Shown here in pieces: positions 8,474 through 18,961 of a DNA stretch of 64,000 bases. The stretch spans positions 1-64,000 of the forward strand of contig WQVY01000002.1 in assembly GCA_009785605.1 (NCBI GenBank). Direction: 5' to 3'. The position numbers and the translations under genes were made by a program. This DNA comes from Defluviitaleaceae bacterium. GTDB lineage: Bacteria > Bacillota > Clostridia > Lachnospirales > WQUN01. The number at the start of each line of letters is the position of its first letter. Within the stretch, counting starts at the first letter, position 1. A model generated the notes under the pieces. That model was not told the origin of the DNA. It ran no database searches and saw only the letters and a program-made list of their open reading frames with translations.

Positions 8474-10636
8474 TTATGCAGTTTCTTCTTCCTTGCGGCT
8501 ATTCTGGCGTTGAGCCATTACAAGGTTGTAGTAGAAGCCCTTCTTCCGAAGCAGCTCGCTATGTGTTCCTACTTCCGCAACAGCACCTTCGTTTAGCACA
8601 ACCAGCCTATCGGCGTTTCGCAAGGTAGAGAGCCTATGGGCAATAGCTATCGTTGTACGGCCCTTTGTGATACGGTCAAGGCTTTCTTGTATTAGCGCTT
8701 CTGTTTCTACGTCAAGTGAGCTGGTAGCCTCGTCAAGGATTAGCAGGTCTGGGTTTTTGATTATTGCGCGGGCAATACTTAGCCGTTGCCGCTCCCCACC
8801 AGACAGGGTAGCTCCACCTTCACCAATAAGCGTGTCGTAACCATCGGCAGTTTGCGTTATAAAGTCGTGGGCATTTGCTGCCTTGGATGCGGCAATTACT
8901 TCTTCGTATGTTGCTCCAGGCTTGCCGTATGCAATGTTATCGAAATACGTACCCGCGAACAGGAACGAATCTTGGAACACAACACCAGTATTCTCGTGCA
9001 AGTGGTTGGGTGACATATCCCTGATATCTGTGTCGTTTATGGCAATACGCCCAGTGTTGGGGTCATATAAGCGCATAGCAAGGTTTATGAGTGTGGATTT
9101 ACCAACACCAGACTTGCCTACCAGCCCAATCATTTCACCGGGTTGTATTTTTAGGTCTATCCCCTTAAGCACCGGCTCGTATGACTTATAGCCAAAAGTC
9201 ACGCTGTCATATGAGACTTCACCTGCAATTGGTACGTTTTTGGGGCTTGCAGCCTCTGTAATTTCGGATTCGTCGTCCAATATTTCGAAAACCTTAACCA
9301 TACTGGTGGTTGTGTTAGCAATCCACCTTGGAAGGTTAACCAACACGCGCAAGGGCCAGAAGATAAAGCCCAAGTACATTGTAAACTGGACCAACACGCC
9401 CACAGAAATAGTACCATTGAGTACCATCCAGCCACCAAAGAACAGCACCAAAAACTCACCAATACCAGTTACAAAGCCCATAGGTGGGAACATCAGCGCC
9501 CATAGCACTTCGTTTTGTGATGCTATGGTGGCATTTTCATGGTTGGCTGCGGCATACTTTTCTATCTCTCTTTTTTCGTTGCCAAAGGCCTTAATGGTAC
9601 GTATACCTTTAATAATATCGTGCAAGATAGAGTTGACTTTAGCACCCTTGCGCCATTGCCTTTCGAAGCGGGCGCGCATTATTAGTCTAAAGTTATACAT
9701 CCCAATAATAACAATAGGTACAGGAATCAATACCAACAAGGTCAGACGCCAGTTTGTGATAAATAAAATTGTCAACGACAGGGTTATCAAAACAATAAGC
9801 TCCAACATCCAACGGCCCAAATCTGTAATGAAATCCCCTACCGTACCAGTATCGTCCATGATACGGCGTATCAAGTCACCTGGGGTACGCTTTGCAAACA
9901 ATGACATAGAGTGACTTTGTAATTTCTGGTACGTAGCCACACGCAAGTCATTGGCAACAGAAACCGCCGCCCTGTTAAACATACGGGCAGTTATTATAAA
10001 AATAATCTCGCCACTATAGCTAACAGCCAACATAATCACACCAATGAGTGCGACCTGCGCAAATGTACCCTGTTGTACATACAGGTAATTGTCTATTAGC
10101 ATACGTATGAATAAAGGAGACGACAAAAACGCCAGCAACGTCAGCATAGAAAGCACCTGGGAAAGCCCAAGTGTCTTGGCATAAGGCTTCAAGAAGCTGC
10201 CCGCACGTTTTAGCACACTCAAGTGGTTGTAACAGAACACACACACACTAAGGTCTTTTACCAGTGGGCGGCCGCATTTTTCGCAGCTACGTTTTTCTGT
10301 TGTTTCTGGGATAGCGGCCGTGCCGGTCCTTATATAGTGGTTAACAATTTTGCAAAACTCACCGGCCGGTACCAGCCCGCTCATGGTAAAACGGCATAGT
10401 ATCACGTGGTTGGACTTGTCTCCGGATGTTTTCATCTTCACAAACAAAAGTCCGCACCCAACACCTGCACGCACTACCGCTTCTTCTATATTGGCGACAG
10501 AGATAGTATGTTTTACCTCAGTGCCTTCTTCGGCAATAATTTGCCCGTTTTCTTTAAAAATAAGCCGTCCTGTGCCGGCGCTCATGTCCATGGCCAGGTC
10601 GTACTCAAAAATGTGTACTTTCATTAAGCTATTCAC
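8474..10636 (-). CDS. ABC exporter (permease + ATPase) with N-terminal cytoplasmic domain and zinc ribbon
   Basis: 'CEKCGRPLVKDLSVCVFC' zinc ribbon, six-TM region, 'GLVGKSGVGKSTL', 'LSGGERQRLSIARAI', 'LLILDEATSSLD'. Confidence 0.92.
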   Translation of the reverse strand: MNSLMKVHIFEYDLAMDMSAGTGRLIFKENGQIIAEEGTEVKHTISVANIEEAVVRAGVGCGLLFVKMKTSGDKSNHVILCRFTMSGLVPAGEFCKIVNHYIRTGTAAIPETTEKRSCEKCGRPLVKDLSVCVFCYNHLSVLKRAGSFLKPYAKTLGLSQVLSMLTLLAFLSSPLFIRMLIDNYLYVQQGTFAQVALIGVIMLAVSYSGEIIFIITARMFNRAAVSVANDLRVATYQKLQSHSMSLFAKRTPGDLIRRIMDDTGTVGDFITDLGRWMLELIVLITLSLTILFITNWRLTLLVLIPVPIVIIGMYNFRLIMRARFERQWRKGAKVNSILHDIIKGIRTIKAFGNEKREIEKYAAANHENATIASQNEVLWALMFPPMGFVTGIGEFLVLFFGGWMVLNGTISVGVLVQFTMYLGFIFWPLRVLVNLPRWIANTTTSMVKVFEILDDESEITEAASPKNVPIAGEVSYDSVTFGYKSYEPVLKGIDLKIQPGEMIGLVGKSGVGKSTLINLAMRLYDPNTGRIAINDTDIRDMSPNHLHENTGVVFQDSFLFAGTYFDNIAYGKPGATYEEVIAASKAANAHDFITQTADGYDTLIGEGGATLSGGERQRLSIARAIIKNPDLLILDEATSSLDVETEALIQESLDRITKGRTTIAIAHRLSTLRNADRLVVLNEGAVAEVGTHSELLRKKGFYYNLVMAQRQNSRKEEETA

Positions 10637-10641
10637 CTCAC

Positions 10642-11166
10642 TTAGAACAAGTAAGCATCCAACCGCCGCAAACTTTGCTTGTTAAGCGCCCCAAGATCTG
10701 ACACAACATACCTGTTGCCATCTACATCAAATATGATAACGCTGTTATTGGAAAGCATACGGATATTGCGACTTACGTCTTTTACCGCACAGCTCTTGTC
10801 GTATTCTTTGCCTTGCTTATTCCTTAGCCGCATCTCCATATACACATAGCCCAGTTTGTCTTTTACGGACATAAGATCCAACACTTCTGGGGAATAGTAG
10901 CGGCTGTCTAGCTCCCGCTCTACAATATCCCGCTGGTCTTGTGGCAAGTCAGCTACGGCTTTAAGGATGCATATTTCTTTGTTTTCTTGGTCTGCAACTG
11001 AAATATAGTGCAGAGGCTGGTCGATAGGCATAATGCGGCGTAGTACTATATGCTTATAATCTTCGCCCTTATATCTAAGTCCAGTAAAACCACCTTCACC
11101 AACATAAAATGTGGCCTGGTTCAAATCCATCATGCCTAAATCCATTTGGTCTTTTATTGACTCCAT
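10642..11166 (-). CDS. DUF1854-like protein associated with ABC exporters
   Basis: 174-aa soluble protein 'YKHIVLRRIMPIDQPLHYISVADQENKEICIL' between two ABC exporter genes; resembles DUF1854. Confidence 0.6.
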   Translation of the reverse strand: MESIKDQMDLGMMDLNQATFYVGEGGFTGLRYKGEDYKHIVLRRIMPIDQPLHYISVADQENKEICILKAVADLPQDQRDIVERELDSRYYSPEVLDLMSVKDKLGYVYMEMRLRNKQGKEYDKSCAVKDVSRNIRMLSNNSVIIFDVDGNRYVVSDLGALNKQSLRRLDAYLF

Positions 11167-11242
11167 AAATTAATTCATGCCTCCTTCGTCGGCGGAACAA
11201 ATAGGTTGGTATGAAAATCCGCTTCGCGGATGTTTCACACTT
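11163..11242 (-). repeat. 80-bp dispersed leader repeat, copy 1
   Basis: Identical to 34248-34327: AAGTGTGAAACATCCGCGAAGCGGATTTTCATACCAACCTATTTGTTCCGCCGACGAAGGAGGCATGAATTAATTTATGG (minus strand). Confidence 0.95.
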
Positions 11243-11253
11243 AACCCTCCTTG

Positions 11254-13614
11254 CTAGTCCATACTAATAACTTTCAAGCCTTCCATTTGTATGGAGTATA
11301 GCTTGTGATACTCACCTTTTTTACGCATCAAGTCCTCGTGAGTACCGGTTTCTACAACTTTACCTTCATTTATGACAGCCAGCATATCGGCATCTTTCAG
11401 TGTGGATAGGCGGTGGGCAATAGCAATGGTTGTACGCCCTGTTTGAAGCTTGTTAAGCGCAGTTTGGATTTTGCTTTCTGTTTCTGTGTCCATTGCTGCT
11501 GTTGCTTCATCCAATATAAGAATTTTGGGGTTTTGGATTATTGTCCGGGCAATACTTAGCCTTTGCCTTTCCCCGCCAGACAATTCTTGCCCGCCTGCGC
11601 CCACTCTTGTCTCGTAGCCATCTGGCAATGTAACAATAAAATCATGAGCCGATGCCATTTTTGCTGCCCAGATAACTTCCTCCAGGGTGGCTTCTGGCCT
11701 GGCATAGCGTATATTTTCGATGATGCTCCCAATAAACAAGTATATTTCTTGGGACACGATACCTATATTTGTCCTTAACTCTGTAAGGGAGAGCTGCTTA
11801 ACATCAACACCATCTACATGCACACTTCCTTCGTTGACATCGTAAAGGCGTGCAATAAGGTTGGCCAATGTAGACTTACCGGCACCGGTCTTACCTACGA
11901 TACCCAAGGTCTGCCCTGCGGGTACATCAAGGCTCATGCCTTTAAGCACAGGCGTTGCCGGGTCATATTGGAACCAAACATCACGCACGGCAATTTCGCC
12001 TTTCATTTCTGGCAGATGTATTGGGTTTTCTGGCTCGACTATATCGGCATGGGCATCAACTACTTCAAATACACGCTGGGCCGCGTCCATACAGCGTGCC
12101 CACCAGTTGCTTACGGTAGCCAAGAAGTTAATAGGTCCGGCCAACATTTGTAGGTAGCTAAGGAAAACCAACAGCATACCAAGCGATATTTCACCGTTAA
12201 TAACCATCATACCGCCCACAACAGTAACAACAACTTGACCAAGGAACCTAAACATCCCAATAGCCGGGAATGCTGTAAAGCCAAGGTTATTGCGTGCAAC
12301 ATCTACCTCAACTTGTTTACTGCCAAGGTTGGCAAAACGGTTGGCTTCTTCGCCTTCACGGGCAAATGCTTTTATAACACGCTGCCCGTTTACAGCATCA
12401 GAAACCATATTATTCATCTGCGAATTGATAACCCAAAATTTATGGTGATACCGCCTATATACATGCATTATCAACCTGTACATTAGCCATAGTGCAGGTA
12501 TGATTGATATACATATAAGTGCAAGCCGCCACTCCATAAGAAGCATAACAATAAATACACCAATGAACGTAGCAACATTGATAATTATGAAAGGTAAGCC
12601 GTCAACAAAGAACCAATAAATATTCCTTGCATCACGGCTGACTCTGTTCATGAGTGCGCCTGTACGTTTAGAAGTATAAAAGCCTACACTTAAACGCTGC
12701 ATAGCCTCGAAAATCCGCATTTGCAAGTCATAGATAATCCAAGGCATGATTTTGCCAACAACTACACCTTGCAACATCTCAAAACCAGTGTTTAACAGGC
12801 GTATGCCCATAAAAAAAAGTACAATGGTACCTACCATCCTGTACCACTGGCCGTCTGGGCTAAGCACTTCGTCTACAAACATACGTGTGCCAACATAGGG
12901 CGCAAGTATAGACAAGCCGGTTATAGCCAATACAACCACAAACACAGCCGCAACTTTACCTGTATAGAACCTAAAAAAGCTTAAAAGACGGAAGAAGATA
13001 GACATTTTGTCCGTACATTTTGGGCAAAGTTTGCGATCCGGCTCTGGATAGCGTGTAGCGCATTTTGGGCAGAAAAGTGTATCTTCTACAATTACTTCGC
13101 GCATTGGGTCTACACCCTCGCGAATATTTTTAACTACCTTTATCAGCCTGTCTACATAACCCATAAGCCCCAACGAAAAAATCATCAGCAGTTTCTTACG
13201 GGCGTTATCGTCTTTGGATGTATCGTCGTTGTCTTCGGATGTTTCGCCAACGACGGATATTAAGCGGCATGTAGACAGTAGTTTTTCTGTTTTTAACTCC
13301 CCAATATCTATCAAGGGGTACGCTTCTGCTTTATGTGTTGTGTACTGGGCCACTATGCGGCGGGCCCCTTCTACTTTTACTACTTCTTCTAGCCCGTACA
13401 ATATGTGCAGATGCGTATTGTCCACGGCTACATATACATCAGAAAAATCGCCCTCCAGAGTTAAATCCGTATGGATAGCGTAGATAAGTTTATCTGCCGC
13501 TACGCCGTTTGCCTGGAAGGCGGTTTTCATATAACCGGGAACGGGCTCTTTTATTTGCGAGACTTCTTCACCTTCCCGGGGGGACCCTCTGCGGGTGCCA
13601 CCTTTTTCGTTCAT
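11254..13614 (-). CDS. ABC exporter (permease + ATPase) with N-terminal domain and zinc ribbon
   Basis: 'CPKCATRYPEPDRKLCPKC', 'GIVGKTGAGKSTL', 'LSGGERQRLSIARTI', 'ILILDEATAAMD'. Confidence 0.92.
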   Translation of the reverse strand: MNEKGGTRRGSPREGEEVSQIKEPVPGYMKTAFQANGVAADKLIYAIHTDLTLEGDFSDVYVAVDNTHLHILYGLEEVVKVEGARRIVAQYTTHKAEAYPLIDIGELKTEKLLSTCRLISVVGETSEDNDDTSKDDNARKKLLMIFSLGLMGYVDRLIKVVKNIREGVDPMREVIVEDTLFCPKCATRYPEPDRKLCPKCTDKMSIFFRLLSFFRFYTGKVAAVFVVVLAITGLSILAPYVGTRMFVDEVLSPDGQWYRMVGTIVLFFMGIRLLNTGFEMLQGVVVGKIMPWIIYDLQMRIFEAMQRLSVGFYTSKRTGALMNRVSRDARNIYWFFVDGLPFIIINVATFIGVFIVMLLMEWRLALICISIIPALWLMYRLIMHVYRRYHHKFWVINSQMNNMVSDAVNGQRVIKAFAREGEEANRFANLGSKQVEVDVARNNLGFTAFPAIGMFRFLGQVVVTVVGGMMVINGEISLGMLLVFLSYLQMLAGPINFLATVSNWWARCMDAAQRVFEVVDAHADIVEPENPIHLPEMKGEIAVRDVWFQYDPATPVLKGMSLDVPAGQTLGIVGKTGAGKSTLANLIARLYDVNEGSVHVDGVDVKQLSLTELRTNIGIVSQEIYLFIGSIIENIRYARPEATLEEVIWAAKMASAHDFIVTLPDGYETRVGAGGQELSGGERQRLSIARTIIQNPKILILDEATAAMDTETESKIQTALNKLQTGRTTIAIAHRLSTLKDADMLAVINEGKVVETGTHEDLMRKKGEYHKLYSIQMEGLKVISMD

Positions 13615-13921
13615 AGTTGTGACCTCCTTCTCTTGTCAAGAAACCATAAACATTAGACGCTTACAAGAGACTGCTTTGTCTATGTAATAGACGCATTAAT
13701 GTTGATCATTAATCTGTCTCACATATCAGCCGCAAAAGCTATCTCTAAAATACAGCCCAAGGAGGATACCACGACTTGTTACAATGCTTCAACGAAAATT
13801 TGTGAATTATGCACAAAACCTGCCTTTTGAAAAATGGTTACACATATAGGGTAATATAAATACTAAACTTGACACTACTTACCATCGCAACTATTCTTAC
13901 TAAAAATGGGGTGGATTTTTT

Positions 13922-14338
13922 ATGCTTTTAACCAAAGAGTGCGACTACGGCATTAGGATTATACGAGCCCTGTCGTGTGGCAATAAAAAAACAATAGATA
14001 CTATATCTGATACAGAACATATACCATCAAAATTTGCTTATAAAATCATCAAAAAACTGGTAAAAAGCGACATGGTGCGTAGTGCACGTGGGCGTATTGG
14101 CGGCTACATATTAAATAAACCTCTTAACGAGTTTACATTACTAGACATTGTTACTGCTATCGACAACGAAAGATATATAAAAGATTGTCTTAAACCAGGT
14201 TTTGTATGCAATTTTAAAGATAGTACAGATAAGCATTGCACAGTCCACTCAGAGCTTACACAAGTACAGTCGGTGATAATATCGGCACTTGGTGCTAAGA
14301 CTATGGAAGAAATCCTTCAAACCAGCACACAAGCATAA
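13922..14338 (+). CDS. Rrf2 family transcriptional regulator
   Basis: MLLTKECDYGIRIIRAL... 'IPSKFAYKIIKKLVKSDMVRSARGRIGGYIL', three Cys in C-terminal region. Confidence 0.88.
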   Translation: MLLTKECDYGIRIIRALSCGNKKTIDTISDTEHIPSKFAYKIIKKLVKSDMVRSARGRIGGYILNKPLNEFTLLDIVTAIDNERYIKDCLKPGFVCNFKDSTDKHCTVHSELTQVQSVIISALGAKTMEEILQTSTQA

Positions 14339-14364
14339 TGACACACATATAAAGGAAGATTCTC

Positions 14365-15864
14365 ATGTGCAAAAAGCGGCGAAGCGGCATATTAGTACAC
14401 CCTACGTCCTTCCCTAGCCCCTATGGTATAGGGGATTTGGGGGCTGGCGCGTATAGTTTTATTGATTTTATGAAAGCAGCAAATCAAAAACTCTGGCAGG
14501 TACTTCCTCTGGGGCCTACGGGCTACGGGGATTCACCTTACCAGAGTTTTTCTAGTTTTGCGGGTAATCATTATCTTATTAGCACGGATATTTTAGTAGA
14601 GCAGGGCTGGCTATCAACTTCAGATTTACAGGTGGTGGATTTTAACCCTCGTGCTGTAGAATATGGCCCTGTAATCGAATACAAAACCAGCCTGTTAAAA
14701 AAAGCGCATGAAAAGTTTAAAAGCCATGCTACCACTACTGACCTAAACCAGTTTACTAGGTTTTGCAAACAGCATCGCGCATGGTTGGATGATTATGCAC
14801 TGTTTATGGCACTAAAGGATTATCACGGTGGCGCTCCATGGACAGACTGGCCTAAGGCACTGGCTAAACGAGACGTGAAAGCCCTGGCCGACATGAAAAC
14901 TCAGCTTTCAAATGAGATATCGCTAACAAAGTTTCTTCAATATGAATTTTTTCGCCAATGGGATAAACTGCGTGCCTATGCCAACGCAGCCGGGATAAAA
15001 ATCATAGGTGATATACCTATTTTTGTGTCCATGGACTCTGCAGATATATGGGCTGCGACTGAGTTGTTTGCCCTGGATAGTAATGGCAAACCAACCGCTG
15101 TAGCTGGTGTACCACCAGATTATTTTAGCAAGACAGGCCAGCTATGGGGCAACCCGTTATATAACTGGGACGCACACAAAAAAACCGGTTTCGAATGGTG
15201 GTGCAAGCGGGTAGAGGCTGTACTTAATTTTGTAGACGAGATACGCATAGACCATTTTCGTGGTTTTGAGTCATATTGGGCCGTGCCCTATAGCGCCAAG
15301 ACAGCCACAGAAGGCAAATGGCAAAAGGGGCCTGGTAAGCCACTGTTTGATGCGTTAGAAAAAAAGCTAGGCCAGTTGCCCATAATCGCAGAAGACCTAG
15401 GTATCATCACCCCCGCAGTAAACCGCTTACGTAAAAGGCTTAAGCTTCCTGGGATGAAAGTATTACAATTTGCCTTTAACCCGGAAGATGAAAGTGTGTA
15501 TTTACCACACTTATATGAAGATAGCGAAACGGTAGTCTACACCGGCACCCACGATAACGATACAACGGTAGGCTGGTATACAAGCGCCAAAGATACCGAA
15601 AAGGACTACCTGCGGCGGTATTTGAACGTGTCAGGTGAGAATGTGGCTAGTGATATGATACGGCTGGCTTTTTCCACAACCGGCGTATATGCCATTGTGC
15701 CGATACAAGATGTGCTAGGTCTTGGCACAGAAGACCGCATGAACACACCCGGGACGACAGACGGGTGCTGGCAGTTTAGGTATACAGGTGATATGTTGCA
15801 AGAGGAGTATGCTGTGCAGTTGAAATATTTGTCAGAGTTGTTTCATAGGAATATAAGTGAATAA
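14365..15864 (+). CDS. malQ: 4-alpha-glucanotransferase
   Basis: 'RRSGILVHPTSFPSPYGIGDLG', 'GDIPIFVSMDSADIWA', 'EIRIDHFRGFESYW', 'IIAEDLG', 'YTGTHDNDTTVGW'. Confidence 0.95.
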   Translation: MCKKRRSGILVHPTSFPSPYGIGDLGAGAYSFIDFMKAANQKLWQVLPLGPTGYGDSPYQSFSSFAGNHYLISTDILVEQGWLSTSDLQVVDFNPRAVEYGPVIEYKTSLLKKAHEKFKSHATTTDLNQFTRFCKQHRAWLDDYALFMALKDYHGGAPWTDWPKALAKRDVKALADMKTQLSNEISLTKFLQYEFFRQWDKLRAYANAAGIKIIGDIPIFVSMDSADIWAATELFALDSNGKPTAVAGVPPDYFSKTGQLWGNPLYNWDAHKKTGFEWWCKRVEAVLNFVDEIRIDHFRGFESYWAVPYSAKTATEGKWQKGPGKPLFDALEKKLGQLPIIAEDLGIITPAVNRLRKRLKLPGMKVLQFAFNPEDESVYLPHLYEDSETVVYTGTHDNDTTVGWYTSAKDTEKDYLRRYLNVSGENVASDMIRLAFSTTGVYAIVPIQDVLGLGTEDRMNTPGTTDGCWQFRYTGDMLQEEYAVQLKYLSELFHRNISE

Positions 15865-15878
15865 GAAAGGAGCTCCCC

Positions 15879-17084
15879 ATGAGTATCAGCTATCTAGAAG
15901 ACGCGCAATTATTAGTAAAATGGGTAGAAGCAATGCACCCGATTTTCTACTTCAACGAAATACCGTCGGAGTACGACGGCAAACGTGATGCATATCTAAA
16001 AGCAGTAAGCCACCCCATGGCAAAATGGCATTTCATATTCGAGACAATGAAATACCTCACAGCTATGCATGACGGGCATATGGGAAGCGGGTACTCACTA
16101 TTTGGCCCGGACTCCTCCATGATTGATACAGAAATAATTTATACAAAAAACCGGCTATTTGTATCAAACAACGGAAAACCCGGCGACGAGATAATAGCAA
16201 TTGGCGGCGTACCTGCAACAAAAATTTTAGAAACAGTAAAAATGCTAACCTTTGCCGAAAATATCCACGCCCAAAAGCGCCAATATGAGCGTATGTGTAG
16301 GTTTGTTCAAATATTAGAATATGCCGGCTGCGCAACTACCAACCCTATATCTATCACATTACAAGGTACAGACGAGTATACACAAGAATCTGCTATAATC
16401 GCGCAAAATCAACTCCCTAGCGCTAAAATCAAAAATGACTATATAATCCGCCATGAAGTACGTAATGATATATTCATAATTGACCTGCGAGAATTTACAC
16501 CGCATCAATGTATTGACGATACATGCGAAGAAATAAAAAAAGCAATTAAAAACGGCATAAAAAAATTCATCGTTGATGTACGTGGCAATAGCGGTGGCAA
16601 CAGCAATGTAGGCGAAGCGCTACTTTCGGCTATGGGCATGAAAGCACCCCAATATGGCATGTACGAGGTCGTTAGCGACTATGTTATAGGGCGCTGGGGA
16701 GGCGAAAAGCCAGAAAACGGGACGCGATATCACGCACCCAACCCAGGATGTGCCGTTATAAATGAAAACATACAGCTTGTTGTATTAAATGACCACGACA
16801 CATTTAGCTCAGCCACAATGTTCAGCGTGTGGGTGCAAGACGGCAAACTAGGGACAATAATCGGAAGCCCAAGTATCAACTCCCCAAACTCATACGGTGA
16901 AATGATGTGGTTTATGTTACCGCTTAGCGGACAAGGATTTCCTATCTCTCGCAAAAAGTTTCTACGACCGGACACAAACGCAGACGCTAATGTACTATGG
17001 CCGGATGTTCTCCTAGAGTCCCATGAGGATGCAATGGAACAAGCGCTGGAATTTTTGAGTGATAATCACATACAACCAGTGTGA
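15879..17084 (+). CDS. S41-like peptidase family protein
   Basis: 'FIVDVRGNSGGNSNVGEALL' S41 motif, 'LVVLNDHDTFSSATMFSVWVQD' active-site region. Confidence 0.75.
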   Translation: MSISYLEDAQLLVKWVEAMHPIFYFNEIPSEYDGKRDAYLKAVSHPMAKWHFIFETMKYLTAMHDGHMGSGYSLFGPDSSMIDTEIIYTKNRLFVSNNGKPGDEIIAIGGVPATKILETVKMLTFAENIHAQKRQYERMCRFVQILEYAGCATTNPISITLQGTDEYTQESAIIAQNQLPSAKIKNDYIIRHEVRNDIFIIDLREFTPHQCIDDTCEEIKKAIKNGIKKFIVDVRGNSGGNSNVGEALLSAMGMKAPQYGMYEVVSDYVIGRWGGEKPENGTRYHAPNPGCAVINENIQLVVLNDHDTFSSATMFSVWVQDGKLGTIIGSPSINSPNSYGEMMWFMLPLSGQGFPISRKKFLRPDTNADANVLWPDVLLESHEDAMEQALEFLSDNHIQPV

Positions 17085-17122
17085 TAGCTTTGTCAAACTT
17101 CTATTGTATAACCATAACACAT

Positions 17123-17161
17123 GGCCGCCTAAGCACTACGAAAAGTAGTTCCCAGGCGGCC
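17123..17161 (+). terminator. Rho-independent terminator-like hairpin
   Basis: GGCCGCCT-aagc-ACTAC-gaaaa-GTAGT-tccc-AGGCGGCC followed by ttattatt. Confidence 0.65.
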
Positions 17162-17260
17162 CTTATTATTGGATATTACTCATAACGCGAAATTTATTTA
17201 CAACATCATGACACGGGCATATATTATAAAGTGTTATTTTAACTATTAAAGGAGCACACA

Positions 17261-18961
17261 ATGTCAGACAAAAAACCCGGCGATACAAATCCAACACATA
17301 TACCCAACCCCACAAGCAAGCCACCGGCACCCCCACGTCCTACCCCACGCCCATATACCGGTGCTGGCCATGTCCCTAGCTCTAGTGCTAGTACTGGTAG
17401 ACGACCAGTTACTCCGCCCCCGTCAGGCCCAGGCCCAAGGCGCCCAGCCATGCACCCCACAACAGGTGAGCGGCCAAAGCGCCGCATAGCGCCTGACACA
17501 AGGCACCCCAACCCGGAAGGCCGCGCTTTTTTGATCCCGGATAGCCCAGCAGATCACACTGCTTCCCATACCCATAGCCCAAGCCCGCGCCGCCGGGCAC
17601 GCCGCAGGACCCAGTTTGCCGCGTTCAATATCGTTATGATTGTTATAATCGCAGTCATAGGCTTGACTATATTTGCCATGTCATTCCAAAGCATCTTTGC
17701 CGAGGACCGGGGTGCTACTACGGTTACACCTACCCCTACACCCACCGCTACCCCACTCCCGTTAAACACACAACATTTTACCGGCATAATTACCGGTATA
17801 AACGATCAGGCCACCCTTCGCACTATGACCATAAAGGACATTGCCACAAACCACAGCAGGGACTTTTCGTTTTTAGACTCGACATCCCTGGCCAACCGTA
17901 CAGGCATCTCTATACCTTTTTCTACATTAGCAATAGGCAATATGATGGAGGTTGCATACAATCCAGACAATAACGAGCTGTTGGACCTTAGGCAAAGCTT
18001 TACAAGGGATTTCCATTCCCGCACTGGCATACGCATTGATATGGAAAACACATCCATAACCCTTGGCAATGATGTACTTACATTTACAAGCCAGACATTG
18101 GTCTTATATCGCGGTGCACCTGCTCTAATATCCGATATCACAGAAGATGACATTGTTACCATAATCGCTGTAAGCGACGTGATATGGCTAATACAAATAG
18201 AGTCAAGCCACGGCCTTTTACAGGTAACTAGTTCTGGTTCTATTATTAATGGGCGCATAATACTAGACCCCATAGGTACAGGTACACCTCGTATAATGGC
18301 CCTTAACGATATTGGCACCACTGGGTTAACAATGCCCGAAGGCACATATCGTGTAACAGTAGAGGGTACCAACATCGAAACATATATAACAGAGCTGTCT
18401 ATCCATCATGGCGAAACCACAACCCTAGACCTTAGCAATGTTGAGCCGGGCGTAGCCGTGCTAGAGCTGACCGTGACCCCCGCAAATGCCCAAGTCTTCA
18501 TAAATGGCGAACTGATGCAAAACCACCGTGAGCCTATGGAGTTTGATTTTGACGCAAGCCTAACAATACGTGTGGAGCGTGAAGGTTATGTCACCCAAGA
18601 ACGCACAATAGTAATGTCACAAATAACTACGACAGCTACCATAAACCTGGAAGTGGAAATAATTACGGCTATGGTCACAATTATGACATACCCCATTGGT
18701 GCCAATGTCTGGATAAACAATGTACCCGTAGGTCAATCTCCAGTATTAACAGAGCTGACACCGGGAAGTCACGACATCATACTCCAGATGCATGGCTTTA
18801 ATGATTTATTTTCTACTATATATGCACCGCCAGGTGAAAGCGCCCATAACCTAGTCATGACACAAATTATAGAAGAACCACCCCCATACACACCGCCATA
18901 TGAGGAAGCTCCCGGCTACAACTACAATGAAGGCGGTTATGAAGGGGGTGTTGACTACTAA
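17261..18961 (+). CDS. PEGA-domain surface protein with Pro-rich cytoplasmic tail and single TM
   Basis: Pro/Arg-rich N-term, TM 'FNIVMIVIIAVIGLTIFAMSF', repeated PEGA-like 'ANAQVFINGE' and 'IGANVWINNVPVGQSP'. Confidence 0.75.
   Translation: MSDKKPGDTNPTHIPNPTSKPPAPPRPTPRPYTGAGHVPSSSASTGRRPVTPPPSGPGPRRPAMHPTTGERPKRRIAPDTRHPNPEGRAFLIPDSPADHTASHTHSPSPRRRARRRTQFAAFNIVMIVIIAVIGLTIFAMSFQSIFAEDRGATTVTPTPTPTATPLPLNTQHFTGIITGINDQATLRTMTIKDIATNHSRDFSFLDSTSLANRTGISIPFSTLAIGNMMEVAYNPDNNELLDLRQSFTRDFHSRTGIRIDMENTSITLGNDVLTFTSQTLVLYRGAPALISDITEDDIVTIIAVSDVIWLIQIESSHGLLQVTSSGSIINGRIILDPIGTGTPRIMALNDIGTTGLTMPEGTYRVTVEGTNIETYITELSIHHGETTTLDLSNVEPGVAVLELTVTPANAQVFINGELMQNHREPMEFDFDASLTIRVEREGYVTQERTIVMSQITTTATINLEVEIITAMVTIMTYPIGANVWINNVPVGQSPVLTELTPGSHDIILQMHGFNDLFSTIYAPPGESAHNLVMTQIIEEPPPYTPPYEEAPGYNYNEGGYEGGVDY

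Noticed and set aside
11163-11242. Known riboswitch or T-box in the 80-bp leader
   Set aside because: No T-box, SAM, purine or other recognisable aptamer core; only one short hairpin and an SD.
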